A stretch of 64,000 nt of DNA, from assembly GCF_000276665.1 (NCBI RefSeq), contig NW_004955463.1, positions 12,481,516-12,545,515 of the forward strand, written 5' to 3'. Positions 46,211 through 59,297 of this stretch are shown in pieces. The position numbers were made by a program, and so were the translations under genes. The DNA comes from Chinchilla lanigera. Taxonomy: Eukaryota > Chordata > Mammalia > Rodentia > Chinchillidae. The notes beneath the pieces were generated by a model. The model saw only the letters and a list, made by a program, of their open reading frames with translations, had not been told where the DNA came from and searched no databases. Position 1 is the first letter of the stretch. Every line of letters begins with the position of its first letter.

Positions 46211-46854
46211 TATTTATGTGAAGAAAATTATAGATGTGTTCATGCTATGACTTAACCATTTTACTTGTCATTTGAAAACATACCTGTACAACTCATTGGA
46301 AAACACCATTTACAAATCACTGATATATGCATAATTTGTAAGTGTAAAAGTCTAGACAAAAATTACAAAATGTCTCCAAGTAAGTAAACAGCTGAATAAG
46401 ATATGACATTTTTACATTAAGATACTATGTGCCCACATAAAAAGAATGGAGACAACTATCTACTTTCATAAAGTAATCACTATAAAGAAGGTTAAATAAA
46501 AAGCTATAGAACTCTGTATATAGCATGTTAACATTTATGTAAGAAAGAAGAGATAATAATAAAACAGGTACTGTTATGTACACATGTTATGATAAAGGGA
46601 AGCACCAAAAGAAACAACCAAAAATTAATAAAAATTGTTACCTAGTGGTGTAGGGAGATACTGGGGGAAGCAGTTCAAGTCAGAAACAGAAACAGGAGAG
46701 AAAAGTCAAGTCTGTGATAGAGCTTACTAGAAAATTCAAATTCTTTGAACCTCCCATTTTGACTTTGAACTACATAAATGTCATACAATACCTAAATGAC
46801 AATGAAAAAGGAAGCCAAAGCATTGGAAGTCTAGAAATGAAAGCCCTATGAAAC

Positions 46855-46859
<5 letters not shown>
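46211..46859. other. No gene seen; AT-rich
   Basis: AT-rich with a GA-rich patch around 46,680-46,710. The piece 46,260-46,660 could be a decayed L1 3'-UTR segment, but I cannot support that firmly. Confidence 0.4.
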
Positions 46860-46908
<49 letters not shown>

Positions 46909-46936
46909 GATACACACATATGTATATATATATATA
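46860..46936 (+). repeat. (TA)n microsatellite with CA-rich interruption
   Basis: About 20 TA units at 46,860-46,901, then ACACACAGATACACACATATG and a second short TA run to 46,936. Perfectly self-complementary, so it can form a cruciform. Confidence 0.97.
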
Positions 46937-48176
46937 AAAAACTGGTCACATGGAGCAAATAATTGTCTCAGTGGTGTAAGAAGATAGCACTGATTCAAAA
47001 AATAAAAAGGAAAACAAAACAAAAAAAAAACAAAAATCAATGACACACTTTTTAACGTAAAGCAGCATACAAAGGAACTCTAATCATCATTTAGATGATT
47101 TTTCTTGGTGGCCAGTAGTTTTCTTACTATTTTGAAATATTTCTGAGAATATTGTACTGAACTACCAAAACCAGTTCTTTTGTGTGTACATATTCAATTT
47201 TTCAGAATTGCTCATTAAGAAGTAAAAATTATCTTTTCCTCATTCAGTGATCAGACCACTCTTGTTCAAGAAACAATTGACCATACAGACAGAGATTTTT
47301 TCCTCTCATGGCATTCTGTTCAATTCCTTGTGTTAGTGTCACACTGATTCAATTACCATAGATTTGTAGCAAATTTTGTGACCCACACATGTGAGACCTC
47401 CAACTTTTTCCTTCAGTTTCAAGGTTGTTTTGGTTATTCTAGATCATGTTTTTCAACATTTACAGAAAGCATCATTGCTATTTTCATTGAGATTACCTTG
47501 AATCTACAGATTACTATAGATAGTGTTGATATCTTAGTAACATTAACTCTTCCAGCCCATAAGGAGAGCAAATTTTTCCATTTATGTTGCATCTTTTCTA
47601 ATGTATTTTGGAAATATTTTATAGTTTTCTGTGTTGTGTCTTTAATCTCCTCCATTAAGTTTGTAACCAAATGTTTTATTCTTTTTGATGCTACTGCAAG
47701 TGTAATTTTTAAAATGTCCACTGACATGTTTATTGTTAGTGTGTAGACACACAAATGCTTTTGTATGTTGGTTTTGTATCTTGCAAGTTTACTGAATGTG
47801 TTTATCAGTTCTAACAGGTTATTTTTACTATTTAATATTATCTGAATATAAAATAATGATATTTGTGAACAAAGATAACTGTACTTCTTCCTTTCCAATT
47901 TAGATATTTATTTACTTTTTTTATTTATTGTTCTGGCTAATACTTCCAGTAGTATGTTGAATAGAAATGACAAGCAGGAACATACTTGTCTTTTTCCCAA
48001 AAGTAGGTGTCAAATTTTCAGTCTCGTAATTAAGCATGATGCTAGATGTGAACTTTTATATATGGGCTTTATTATGTTGAGGTAGTTTCCTTCTATTTGT
48101 AGTTCATTACGTTTTCTTATAATTGAAGTATATAGAATCTTATCAGATGAATTTTCTGTATCAATTTAGACTTTTT

Positions 48177-48332
48177 TTCTGGTTTTTGTGAGACACAGTC
48201 TCACTATGTAGCTAGTTCAGACTGGCTTTGAACTCATTAATGTAGCCATGGATGGGCTTCAACTCATGGCTCGAACTCTGCCTCAGGCTCCCAAGTGCTG
48301 GGGTTACAGTTGTGTGCCACCACACATGGCGA
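48177..48332 (-). mobile_element. B1 SINE, minus strand, older
   Basis: GAGACACAGTCTCACTATG, GACTGGCTTTGAACTCATT, GCCATGGATGGGCTTCAACTCATGG, AAGTGCTGGGGTTACAG and CACCACACATGGC form a complete but diverged reverse B1 including the internal duplication. It lies within the L1. Confidence 0.85.
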
Positions 48333-49572
48333 TTTTTCTTCTTTTTTAAATATAGTATACTATAGATATATATTAGTTTTAATAGAAAGGAATATGTCAA
48401 TAATATGATCCCTTTTTTATTTCTGACTTGAGTATTTGCATCTTCTTTCTTCGTCTTTAGCTGGTCTGGCTAAAATGCTGTCACTGTGGTATTTTCCAAA
48501 TAGGATTTTTTTGAAAAGGAAACAAACATCTTGGCTTTGCTGGTTTGATTTATCATCTTTCTATTTTGGTTTTTTTCTCTCTAATATGATTTTCTTCTTT
48601 CTGCTGGCACTGATGTAGTGTGTTCTTTCCATAGTTCTCTAAGATTAGCATTACATTTTTATTTGAATAATTGTTCTTTTTCTCATGTGTTTATAGCTAT
48701 AAATTTTGCTGTTAGCATTGGTTTTGCTGTGTATCATGAATTTTTGATGTTTTCATTCTCATTCTTTAAAGATATTCTCTAATAACCTTGTGATGTCTCC
48801 TTTGAACTACTGATTGCTTAAGTGTTTAATTTTCTAGTTTTGTGAACTAACATTCAATCAATCCTGGGAAATATTCTAAGTGCACTTCAGAAAAATGTCT
48901 CTTCTGCATTGTGTGGTGGAGTTAGATCTAGGTTTTACTGGTTTTCAGTGCTATTCAGGACCTCTATTTTACTAAGACATTCTATCCATGTGAAGGAGAG
49001 TACTAACATTTTATATTGTTATTGTTGGACTACTATTTCTCATTTCAATTCTGTTCATATAGAATTCATTTCAATATTTATTCATATACTTAGAGTTCTG
49101 ATGTTTGATACATATATATTAATAACATATATTTTGATGAATTTACCCTTTTATCAGACACTTCCTCATCTCTAGAAATAGTTTTTGAATCTAAGACTGT
49201 CTTGTCTGGTGTTAGTATAGAAGCCCTGTTCTCTTTTGGGTAGTATTTTTATAGAATATCTTTTTCCATTCTTTAATTTTCAACCTATGTATGTCATTAC
49301 ATCTAATGAGGAAATCTGGTGGATAGCACAGATATGGATCTTGTTTTGTAATAGATTCAGGTACTCTATGTCTTCTGACCTGGAAGTTTAAACTATTTAT
49401 ATTTAAAGTAAAGATTGGGAAACACTTTTGACATGTTGTTTGCTTTCTGTAGATATTCTAGTTGTTTATACCCCATATTTCCTTCATCACTGTATTCACA
49501 CTCATTTGATTTTTTAGTGAGACATCTTTATTTTATTCTTATTTTGTTTATATGCTATAAACCATAGTTTAG

Positions 49573-49667
49573 GGCCAGAGATATAGCTCAGTGGCACAGT
49601 GCCTGCCTGCCAAGCAAAGATCCTGAGTTTGATTTCTGGTACCAAAAAATAAAAATAATTTTTAAAA
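49573..49667 (+). mobile_element. ID-type SINE, plus strand, older subtype
   Basis: AGGGCCAGAGATATAGCTCAGTGGCA, GCCTGCCTGCCAAGC, GAGTTTGATTTCTGGTACC then an A-rich tail. Flanked by AAACCATAGTTTA upstream and AAACCATAAGTTTA downstream (one base difference). It interrupts the L1. Confidence 0.9.
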
Positions 49668-51129
49668 AAACCATAAGTTTATCTGGTTACCATAGATATT
49701 ACATATAATTTCCTAAAATTAAACACTCTTGCCTTAAGTTGATTCTGACAACCTCAATGAATAGAAATACCCTACTCCTCTATAGCTCCATCTCTTCTTT
49801 AAGTTTAATTGTGTTACCTGTTTTGTCCTGTGTATACATTAATATAGATTTTTACTTAATTTTCATTAATTTATCTTTCAAATTCTATAGAAAATAAAAG
49901 CTCAAGTTTGAAACAAAATTACACTTATACTTTATAATATATTTATATTTAATGACCACAAAACTGTATACATTTCATTTTGAGTTACTGTTAGTATCTT
50001 TTCATTTCAGCTCGAAGACTTTTGCAATCTTTATACACAAGCTTAGTGCTTATGGGCTCCTTCAAATCTTTGCTTATCTGGAAATGTCTTAATCATCTCA
50101 CATGTTTTAAATACAATTTTACCAGATACATAACTCTGTTAACAGATTATTTTTTCTTTCTGATTCTTATGTGCACTGTATTATCCTAGTTGTTTCTGGT
50201 CATCAAAGTCCACTGAAGCATCACCAGGGCTCCCTTGACTCATCTATGACTTGATTGTTTCTCCTTTTCACGATGTTTTCTTTGTCTTTGAGATTTGACA
50301 ATTTGAATATAACGTGCATCACTGCAGGACCCCCTGAGGCTTTCCTATCTGGAATTCATTGAGCGTCTCACATTTACAGACCTTTGTCACTCCTTAAGTT
50401 TTGCAACTTTTCAACCATTATCTCTTCAAGTAATCTCTCTGCCCTCTTCCACCTTTGTGCTCTTTCTGCACTTCTACAGTGTGTATGTTACCCCATTTGG
50501 TCACTTTTTTCATTATTTTTTCTGGTTTACTCCTTAGATTAAATCATTTCTGCAAGTCTTTAAAAGTTCTGATTTTTCTATTTCAGCAACTTCTACCTCA
50601 GTGATTTTATTTTATTTTTCAGCTCTATAACTTCTGTTTCTTAAAAATAATATCCAGCTCTTTGTTGAGGTTTTCATTTTCCATGTATAGTTTTACTGAT
50701 TTCTTTAATCATTTGTCCATATTTTTCTTTACCTCTTCAAGCATATTTTAAATAGTTATTATTTAATAAATATAATGCCTGGTTTTTTGTTTTTTGGATT
50801 TTTTTTTTTTTTTTTGGTGATTTACTTTGTTTCCTTGATTGGCCCATGTTTATTCCATGCCTTTTAAGTTTCTTAACTTCTCAGACTGTTTCACCCTGGG
50901 TTCCTGTTAGGATTTTTGGTGTCCCATTGCATTCCTGTGCCCATATTATCTGGTACCAAGGTGTCTTTAAGTGCATGGTATCTTGGCAGTTTTCACTAAC
51001 CATGGCTCTTGCCATTATCTACTGTGGCTTCTACCAGCTTGAGATCCAACCTATACACTATTACACGTCAGAGCTCCAAGTCAGGTGACACATAAACTAC
51101 TCCCTCAGACAGTCTACAGAAAATTACTA

Positions 51130-54090
51130 CTTCTTTGAGTTCAACTTTTTTAGATTACACAGAAAAGTGAGATTGTACAGTATCAACATAATATCATCCA
51201 CCCTCATGTTGTCAGAATCAACACGATTTCCTTCTTTTTTGAAGCTGGGTGTTATTTCATCATGTGTATACACCACATTGTCTGTATCTTTCATCCACGG
51301 ATGGAGCTTAGGTTGATTCTGTATCGTTGCTATTATGAATAATGTTGCGATGAACGTGCAAGTGCAGATGTCTTTAAACATAGTGATTTATTTTTCTTTG
51401 GATAAATATCCAGTACAGTCATATGTTACTTACTAATGATGACATATTCTGAGAAGTGTGTTGCTTAGATGATTTCATCATTGTGCCAACAGCACAGAAC
51501 GTACTTATACAGAGACAAAGAAGTATGCGTTTGCTGCTACTATGTAAAGGATAGTGTTTTACTAACTGTTTTGTAAGTAGGAATACGCTCCAAAATAATG
51601 AAAAAAATAATAAATACCAAAACAAATGGCATAGTTTTGTATTATCACCATTAAGTGTTATGCATTTTACACAGTTCTATATGCTGTACTTTATATGCCT
51701 GGCAGTATTTTTTGGTTTCATTATAGTCTTAAGGGATTACTATCATGTATGGGATCCTTCAGTGATCAAAGTGATGGGGTACAGCATGTGACAGTACTGG
51801 CTTTGCTTGAAAATATAGTATTCAGCCAGGTGTGGTGGCACATGCCTGTAATCCCAGCACTCAGGAGGCTGAGGCAGGAGGATCGTTGTGAGTTCAAGGC
51901 CAGCCTCAGCTACAAAGTGAGCTCAAGGCCAGCCTGAACTGCATACGGAGACCCTGTCTCAAAAAGACAAAAAAAAAGAAGAAAATATAGTATTCTATTT
52001 TTACCATTTTAAAGAATTGCATACTGTTTTCTGTGTACCTTTATGAATCTAAATTCTAAGGAATGGTGCACAAAGTTCCTTTTCCTCCACATCTTCCCCA
52101 CTACTGTTGTCTTCCATCTTTTTGATGATAGAGATCCCAGTAGGTGTGAAGTGATATCTCCCTGTGGTGTTAATTTGCATTTCTCTGATGATCAGTATTA
52201 TTGAGCATTTCTTCCTACACTGTTGGCCATTTGTAAGAGTTGTTTTGAGAAGTGTCTACTCAAACCCTTTGCCTATTTTAAAAATCAGACTTTGTTGATT
52301 ACAACTGAGGTGTATGTGATCTTTATACATTTTGGATATTGATCACTTATCAGATGATTTGCAAATATTTTTTCCAATTGCATAGATTTGAGCTTCGATC
52401 TATTCATTGTTCCCTTAGATGTACAGAAGTTTGCTATTTTGATGTAATCTCAGTCTTCTAGTATTTGCTTTTGTGGCCTGTGCTTTTGAGTTCAGATAAA
52501 AAAAAAAAAACAACATTGCTTACAGTCATAGAATGTTTACCTTGTTTTCTTTTAAAAATGTTATAGTTTTAGGTTTTAAATTTAAGTCTTTAAATAATTT
52601 TAGCTCATTTTTTTATCTGGTGTGAGATGGATGTCTAATTTCATTATCTTGCAGGCAGATGTACAGTAATTTCAAAAACCACTTTTGGAGAAACTGACAT
52701 TTCCCCATTATATGTGATGGATGTTTTTATTGAAAACCAATTGAGCATAAATGCATGGATTTATTTCTGTCCTCCTTTTTTTTCTGTTTCAATGGTCTGC
52801 ATTCTTATTTTTATGCCAGTAACATATTTTGATTACTATAATATGATAGCATATTTTTAAGTTTTGAAATTAAGTTGTATGATGGATCTAGCTTTGCTCT
52901 GTATTCCAGATTTATTTGACTACTTGTCATCTTCTATGATTCTATACCAACTTTAGATTTTTCTATCTGTAACAATCATTAGAATTTTGATATTATATTG
53001 ACTCTGTAGGTTGCTTTCATTAGTATGACTATTTTAGTATTAATTTATCTAAGAGCATGGAATTTTTCACTTGTGTTCTCTTCTGTTTTTTATCAGTGTT
53101 TTATGTTTTTCTTGCACATGTCTTTATTGCCTTGTTTAGACCTGTTCCTATGTATTTTATTTATAAATGTATAAACACAGAGGTTTTTAGGGCACATCCT
53201 ATTTATAGATTTGCATATGTTGGGCCATCCCTGTATCTCTGAATAAATCCAAATTAATCATGGTGAATGATCCTTTTAATGTGCTGTTGAATTTGTATTG
53301 CTGGAATTTTGATGAGAACTTTTGTGTTTATTATATTCATTAGGGATTTGGGCCTATAGATATCTTCTCTTGTAACATCTTTCCCTGGCTTTGATTTCAG
53401 TGGAGGGTGGGCATTCTAAAATGAATTTGAAAGGATTCTTTCCTTTTTAACTTTTTGGTCAACTTTAAAAGGGATTGGTATTCATTCTTTAAATACTTGG
53501 GAGACTTCAGCAACACAACCATCTGGTCCTAGGCTTTTCTTTGATGAAATCTATTTTTAATTACTGATTTGACCTCCTTACTCATTACAAATCTATTTAG
53601 ATTTTACATTTCTTCATGACTCAACCTTGGTGGGTTTTATGTACTTAGAAATGTATCCTTTTTTCTAGATTCTTCAATTTATAGGTGTGTAATTGTTCTG
53701 AATGGTTCTGTATGACATTTTATACTTCTGTGATTTCAGTTAATTGCTTTCACTTCTGATTTCAGGCTTTTCCCTTTTGTTCTTAGGGTAGAGAAGTTCA
53801 AGTTTGTTTATATTTTCAAAAAACACACAGTGATTTGTTAAACTTTTCTAATTTTTAGCCTATGTTTTATGTGTTTCTTCAAGGACTTTTATTTCATTCT
53901 TCCAACTTTGGGATAAATTTGTCTTGTCTTTATAGTTTTTTGTAGCTTTGATGTTTGTTTCCTTATCCGGAATCTTTTTCTTTTCTGATGCCAAGATGTA
54001 TTTCTGTAAAATTGCCTTGTTAATACATAGTACATGTATCATGCATATATAAGACACATGTAGCAACATTTTCTCAAGTATTGATTCAGG
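51130..54090 (-). mobile_element. Second L1 of the pair, 3' end to ORF2, minus strand
   Basis: The 3' UTR begins near 51,130; GGATGGAGCTTAGGTTGATTC and TGTTGCGATGAACGTGCAAG match the widespread L1 3'-end pattern in reverse. ORF2 C-terminal pieces follow at 52,080-52,480 (CTTCCATCTTTTTGATGATAG, GTGTTAATTTGCATTTCTCTGATGATC, TTTTGGATATTGATCACTTATC) and up to 54,080. The frames are closed everywhere. Its 3' end abuts the 5' end of the previous L1. Confidence 0.72.
51824..51980 (+). mobile_element. Young B1 SINE, plus strand, perfect target duplication
   Basis: AGCCAGGTGTGGTGGCACATG, CCCAGCACTCAGGAGGCTG, internal duplication (GTGAGTTCAAGGCCAGCCTC and GTGAGCTCAAGGCCAGCCTG), GAGACCCTGTCTCAAAAAG and an A-rich tail. 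An exact 15-bp duplication, GAAAATATAGTATTC, lies at 51,809-51,823 and 51,981-51,995. It is the least diverged B1 here and inserted into the L1 3' end. Confidence 0.97.
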
Positions 54091-54624
54091 TAGTTAGCAT
54101 ATAGTTAGTAATTATATTACTTTTCTTTCTTCTTAAAATATATTTAAATTATTAGAAACAATATGTTTGAAATCCAATAAGTTGGGTAGAAAAAGATTAA
54201 GGAAACTTTTAAAACCACCCACAGGACCTTAAACTAGTGGTGAAAACAAAGAGCTGACATAACTAAATAAAGTACATTTTAATGGAAATACTTTCCATTT
54301 TTGTTAATTTTTCTCAGTCATATTTCTCTAGTGTATGCAAGCTACACTATAACAACTAGGGATGCTTTTATCTGTGAATCACAGATGAGCATGATGCCTT
54401 TCTTCCCTATAGTTTATAAGCAACTTAAACAGAGGGGTAATATTTTTTGCTTCTGTTTGCACTCTTCATAGAACCTACAAAATATAGATACTATACTGCA
54501 ATGATTGTAAGTGTCAAACTCAAGAAAATTTTAAGAAGGTGTGGATATATTATAATGTTTGCTGTCATTCTTTACTCCAGAGTTTATGCCCATCTCTTCC
54601 CTCCCACACATATTCTTTGCTCAC
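54091..54624. other. No gene seen; AT-rich unique sequence
   Basis: No repeat or exon recognised after the L1 end. Confidence 0.45.
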
Positions 54625-54690
54625 ATTGCATTCCCAGGGCACCATGTATGCGAGGTAGGTGCTCACCCACCAAGCTACATCCCTAGCCCT
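54625..54690 (-). mobile_element. Old ID-like SINE fragment, minus strand
   Basis: TGCATTCCCAGGGCACCATG, then GGTGCTCACCCACCAAGCTACATCCCTAGCCC, is the reverse complement of a decayed ID-type head (GGGCTAGGGATGTAGCTTGG). No clear A tail. Confidence 0.55.
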
Positions 54691-55559
54691 CTGGAACTCT
54701 GCAGTGTGACCTTATGATGCATTCCCATGAAAAGGAAGAATCTATCTATTAATCTTCTGCAACAGGACTATGAGTTTCTTTGGCCGATGGAATGTGGCAG
54801 AAATGACCTTGTACCAGTTCAGAAGCTGCTCATCACAGCCCTTGCATCGTGCCACTTCCTCACAGCCCTTCCAGACACCACTTTGACTGACATAGTACAG
54901 GCTGCTTTGCATTAAAAGATCCGTGTTTGGTTGCTCTCATTACTTCCACTAACAAGCAGACAACCCACACAGCAGAGCCTTGTGGCTGACTATACCTGAC
55001 CAGAACTGAACACACATGCCTAATCACACCATGGTGACAGCAGAATGACTGTGTGCCTGAGCTCAGCTGCGATTGCTGACTCAGAATCATAAGCTATCTA
55101 ATTCTTTTGGTTAAAACCATTAAGTTTGAGGTTCTGTTATGCATCAAGAAAATGAACTATTTAAGGGATGAAGGAGAAGCATAAGGCAAATGAGATGAGG
55201 AAAGTGGTAGGAATGGAGTGGAGAGGGCCAGAACGTTGGCACGGCTTTCTGCATACATGTCCTAAATACAGCATTCTATTTAATCAGGAGTGTTGTTGCT
55301 CTGATAGTGTTGAACAGGGACACAAACTTCATGTCACACTCTTCCTTCTATCTTCTTCAACTTGAATTTGAAACTTTATACAGGTTAGAAGAACTCATTA
55401 TAGTCAAGGAAAGTAGCTCACTTGCCATTATTTCATATCTACAAAAGTTCTATTTGTCTTCCAGTAGCAATATGTAGCTACTTGTCTCACATAACAATTT
55501 TCCATCACTTTAACCCCATATACCAGAACACAATTGCTTTGATATATCCATTAGGATAC
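54691..55559. other. No gene seen
   Basis: Unique-looking, moderately GC-rich at 54,780-55,070. Overlapping open frames on the two strands lack any signature. Confidence 0.45.
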
Positions 55560-55925
55560 TGCTTGTTTGTCTGTTTAGTGTTGCTGTAACAGAATACAAT
55601 AGCCTTGGAAATTTATAAAGAATGTAAATTTATTTCTTACAATTTCAAAGGCTGGCAAGTCCAGTGCTGAGGGTCCCCAATCTTATTAGGACATTCTTGC
55701 TGTGTCATTCCACGGCAGAATGCAGAAGGGTAAGACAGCAGCACAAAGTAGAGCCAGAGGACTAAGTACCCAATCTCAAACCCTGTCATAATTAACATTA
55801 ATTCATTCGTGAGAATGGAGTCCTTGTGATGCAAACACTTTCCGTTAGCCCCTGCCTCTCTATCCTGTCACATGGGATATCAAATTTCCAAAGCATGCGT
55901 TTGAGGATACATATTCACACCACCC
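55560..55925 (-). mobile_element. Solo LTR of MaLR type, reverse orientation
   Basis: GTGTTGCTGTAACAGAATACAATAG, TTTATTTCTTACAATTTCAAAGGCTGG, TAATTCATTCGTGAGAATGGAG, CTGTCACATGGGATATCAAATTTCC and the U3 end with TTCACACC give the reverse MaLR order. Confidence 0.6.
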
Positions 55926-57057
55926 ACCTCACTGCTGCTTCATCGTTTTATGGCTCTCTGTAAAACATTAAGTACAGTAATTCCTTCGCAAAGACATTGA
56001 CCCTGCTTGATTTCTGAAGCCACAGAATTCTGGACTCCAATCAGAACCTCTTAATTTCTTCTTCTCTTCCCGTGATATGCCATTGCTGGCTACAAATTGC
56101 TATATCAAGAAATACCTGATGAACCTCAGCCAATGAAGAATGAGGAAAAAATCCTGACAAAAACTAACCAGCACCAAAGTCTAATAAAAGTATCTATTTA
56201 ACTCAAAATTGGAACATCAGTGTTCTACCTGGATGCTGTGCGATAGCCTCGAAGACTATTTATCGACAGGAAAATTAGAGAATTGTCAAATCAAATTTGT
56301 TATTCACCCTTCTCCCCACACCACCTGCATAGAGTTTTGCAAATGTAGGAAGTCTAGGGGACTCAGCAGATAAGCAGGACAGACCTACCTGGGGGTAGTA
56401 AGACTTTCCCTTAAACACAGACTCATTTGGGGCTCAGCAGCATTCTTACCCCATATGAAAACCCAAACATGTAAATATTTATCTTTCAGTTTTGTCTTTT
56501 ATAAGCGTATGGTCACTGACAGTTTAAGGAGTGGAGGAAGACCCCTAATATAGGAAGATGTGGAATAATGACAAATGTAGCAGTCACCTCTACTCAGCAT
56601 TTCCTGAGGTGCAGCTTTTGCGTCCCTGTGGAGAGAGGTGTTAAAAGCATGAGATAAAACACCTATTTCCTTGAGAGATCTTGTGAGTCTCTGAACAGAA
56701 AGAGTGATGTTTAGCAGCCTTGGTGAGAACAGCAACACAGAACCAGGAAGATAGGCACTGTATTTCTTTCTGATTGCTGAATAGCTTCAACACCTAGAGG
56801 ACTACATAAAAATAGAGCTTCACTTGACATCCCTAGGATATAGTAGGTCTCAGGGGTTGGAGACTGGAATTCCACATTTTGGGACAGCACTGACAGTGCC
56901 AGATGACCTACTCCAATTCACCTGTGAGCAGCAAACCATCCATGAGGAGACCAGAGGTGACATAGCTCAACTTATTCCTATGTACCGGGGAAGCTGCATA
57001 GGGAACTCCCAGGACATTGATTCTTGCCCATCACATACCTGCCCCTATCACCATCTG
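55926..57057. other. No gene seen
   Basis: Unique-looking sequence. No exon or confident repeat. Open frames at 56499-56738 (minus) and 56824-57063 (plus) are unsupported. Confidence 0.45.
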
Positions 57058-57420
57058 CATTAGTCAGCTTCCCTGTTACTGGGACACAAGCCCGACACGA
57101 ACAACCTAAAGGAGGACAGTTTAATTTGGCTCACAGTTTCAGGTGATTCAGTCTATAATCTGCTGGCTCCAGAACAGAAGAAACATCATGGCAGAAGTGT
57201 GTGATGGAGCAAAGCTGCCTAGGTCATGGGGACCAGGAAGCAGAGCAAAGGGAACAGCACCAGAGAAGAAGGGACCATGTATAGTACCCAAGGACATGCC
57301 TTAGTGACCCACCCAGATACATCCACAACTGTGCTTTACTAATTCTGCACACATTCCTTGATACAGTCAAGCACACTTATCACAGTGAATAGTCACACCA
57401 CTTGTGGGCCGAACAAACAC
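57058..57420 (-). mobile_element. Solo LTR of MaLR type, reverse orientation
   Basis: CATTAGTCAGCTTCCCTGTTACTGGGACA, CTAAAGGAGGACAGTTTAATTTGGCTCACAG and AACATCATGGCAGAAGTGTG are the reverse of a rodent MaLR LTR U5/R. It is one of the better-preserved copies and aligns well by eye with the one at 62.2 kb. Confidence 0.65.
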
Positions 57421-58330
57421 TATTCACCCAAAGGATATCTGTTTAGCATGGACTTTGGCCTCTTTAGCCATGCAGAGTTAACAGGTTCTTCTTGGTGGAT
57501 ACTGACTGCCCCAAAAAATGATAATGCCAGAGCCAGTTGCTTCCTCTACAGTGTTATTGCTCCATACTATTTTTAAAAGCAAAGCACTCACCTAATTGTG
57601 CCACATGTAGCAATGTTTATTACTGAGCAGCCATAACAGTACCCAAGAAAAAAACTTGGTAAAATCCACACCTCAGCCCTCCACTCTCCACTTAGGCACT
57701 CTCAAGTGCCTGCCATTAACTGCTCACCCAGAAGCAACAGCAAAAATACAGTCATCATCTTTATTCATAATTTTACTTGTTGAATTTTCAATTACTTGTG
57801 TTAAACCACAGTCTGAAAATATTAAGTGAAAATTTCTAGAAATATACACTTTTTGTTTTGAATCAGGTAACATCCTGAGTAAGGTAATGAAATCTTATAA
57901 CATCCTGGTTTGTCCCACATAACTGTGAATCACTTTTTTTGAGAAAAGTATCCACACTGTATGTGCCAATGCCCATTGGTCATTTAGCAACCACTTCTAT
58001 AGACATACACTTTGCTAGTGTCACAGCATCTGTTTTCAAGTAACCCTATTTGACTTACAAGGCCCCCAAAGTGCAAAAGTAGTGATGCTGACAATTCACA
58101 TACGCCAAAGCAAAGCTATAAAGTGCTTGCTTTAAGTGTAAATGTGAAAGTCCTGGACATAATAAGAAAAAGAAACAACCATACGCTGAGGTTCCTAAAA
58201 TCTATGGTAAAACCTATCTGTGAAATTGCAAACAAAGAAAATGAGATTAATGTTAATTTTGCTGTCACATCTCTAAGTGTAAAATTTATGACCACAGTGT
58301 GTAAGTGCTTAGTTAAGAAGAAAAAGGCAT

Positions 58331-58334
<4 letters not shown>
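57421..58334. other. No gene seen
   Basis: Unique-looking; the 92-codon plus-strand open frame starting at 58,123 runs into a microsatellite and is not supported. Confidence 0.45.
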
Positions 58335-58385
<51 letters not shown>

Positions 58386-58392
58386 GTGTATT
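58335..58392 (+). repeat. (TG)n microsatellite
   Basis: About 20 uninterrupted TG units (58,335-58,374), then an imperfect TATATG/TGTGTGTA end. Confidence 0.97.
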
Positions 58393-59274
58393 TATACCTA
58401 GGACAAAACATAGCGTTCACGGGGTTTGGTGCTAGCCAAAGCATCAGGGTTCCATTGGGGTCTTGAAGCATGTTGCCCTGGATAAAGGGGACAACTTTAC
58501 CCTGATGGAAGAAAAGCTATGTGTATAATCTCATTGAGCAACTAATGCTCCATGAAGTAGGAAATTGAGCACAAGTGGAATTTTAGAAAAAAATTTAGAC
58601 TATTGGAATTGCAGAGAATTAATCATGCAAGATTCTTCTGCATTAATCCTCACATTCAAAATATAGTGAATGTTAGTTCTCCAACAACATATTTTAATGA
58701 TTATTATGTGAATTAATAAACCCTTTGTTCCAGATCAGACTGTGATAGGTGAAGTACCTTGTGTAGCTTCCTCTGTGAATTGGAAACTATAGGATTCAGC
58801 CAATCAAACAAATTGGCTCTGAAATATCCTGCAATGTCTATGAAATTACTTAGGAACTTTCTTTACATGTTATATGACCACTCCCCCAGCATAGATGCTA
58901 ACTAACATCCATGTATACCTTACACTGTACAAATACATTGTATTAGATAATGAATTAACAGCCTACAAAACATTAGTTTTTGCTAAGGAACCAATTTGAC
59001 AGTGAATCAAGTTTACAATGAAAGCATGCAATCCCATAGATTCACTCATTTTGTAATCTAATCTATTTGCTAGAAGCAGCTAGACCTATAAAATAGCAAA
59101 ATGGCACCAGAAGATCTTGGCACAATGTTAATTAGAAGAAAATAATGATCACTGCATTGTTGCACATGGATTTGGTATTCACTCTCAAGAAGTAAGCAAG
59201 AGTGGAGCTCTTTCTCCATGAATGTACATGGTAACAATCTCAGAGGGTGAGCTGAAAGGAATCCCTCCTACTTT
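58393..59274. other. No gene seen; AT-rich, repeat-poor
   Basis: No repeat or exon recognised in about 900 bases. Confidence 0.45.
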
Positions 59275-59297
59275 TATATATATATATATATATATAA
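59275..59297 (+). repeat. (TA)n microsatellite, short
   Basis: Eleven TA units. Confidence 0.95.

Larger units (their letters stand above)
47050..51110 (-). mobile_element. Old L1, nearly full length by content, minus strand
   Basis: Reverse ORF2 C-terminal sequence starts near 47,210 (CAATTCCTTGTGTTAGTGTC, TTCATTGAGATTACCTTGAATC, TTTATAGTTTTCTGTGTTGTG). ORF2 middle follows (48,440-49,330, with AACATTCAATCAATCCTGGGAAATATTC and AAGCCCTGTTCTCTTTTGGG). The 5' region with its TTTCAACCATTATCTCTTCAAG block lies at about 50,160-50,770. Minus strand, so the 5' end is near 51.1 kb. The 122- and 154-codon open frames on opposite strands at 47.4-47.9 kb are decayed ORF2 and its mirror. A B1 and an ID SINE sit inside. 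Confidence 0.7.

Noticed and set aside
47378..47898. Opposed 122- and 154-codon open frames as genes
   Set aside because: Both lie in decayed reverse-strand L1 ORF2 sequence and its mirror strand.
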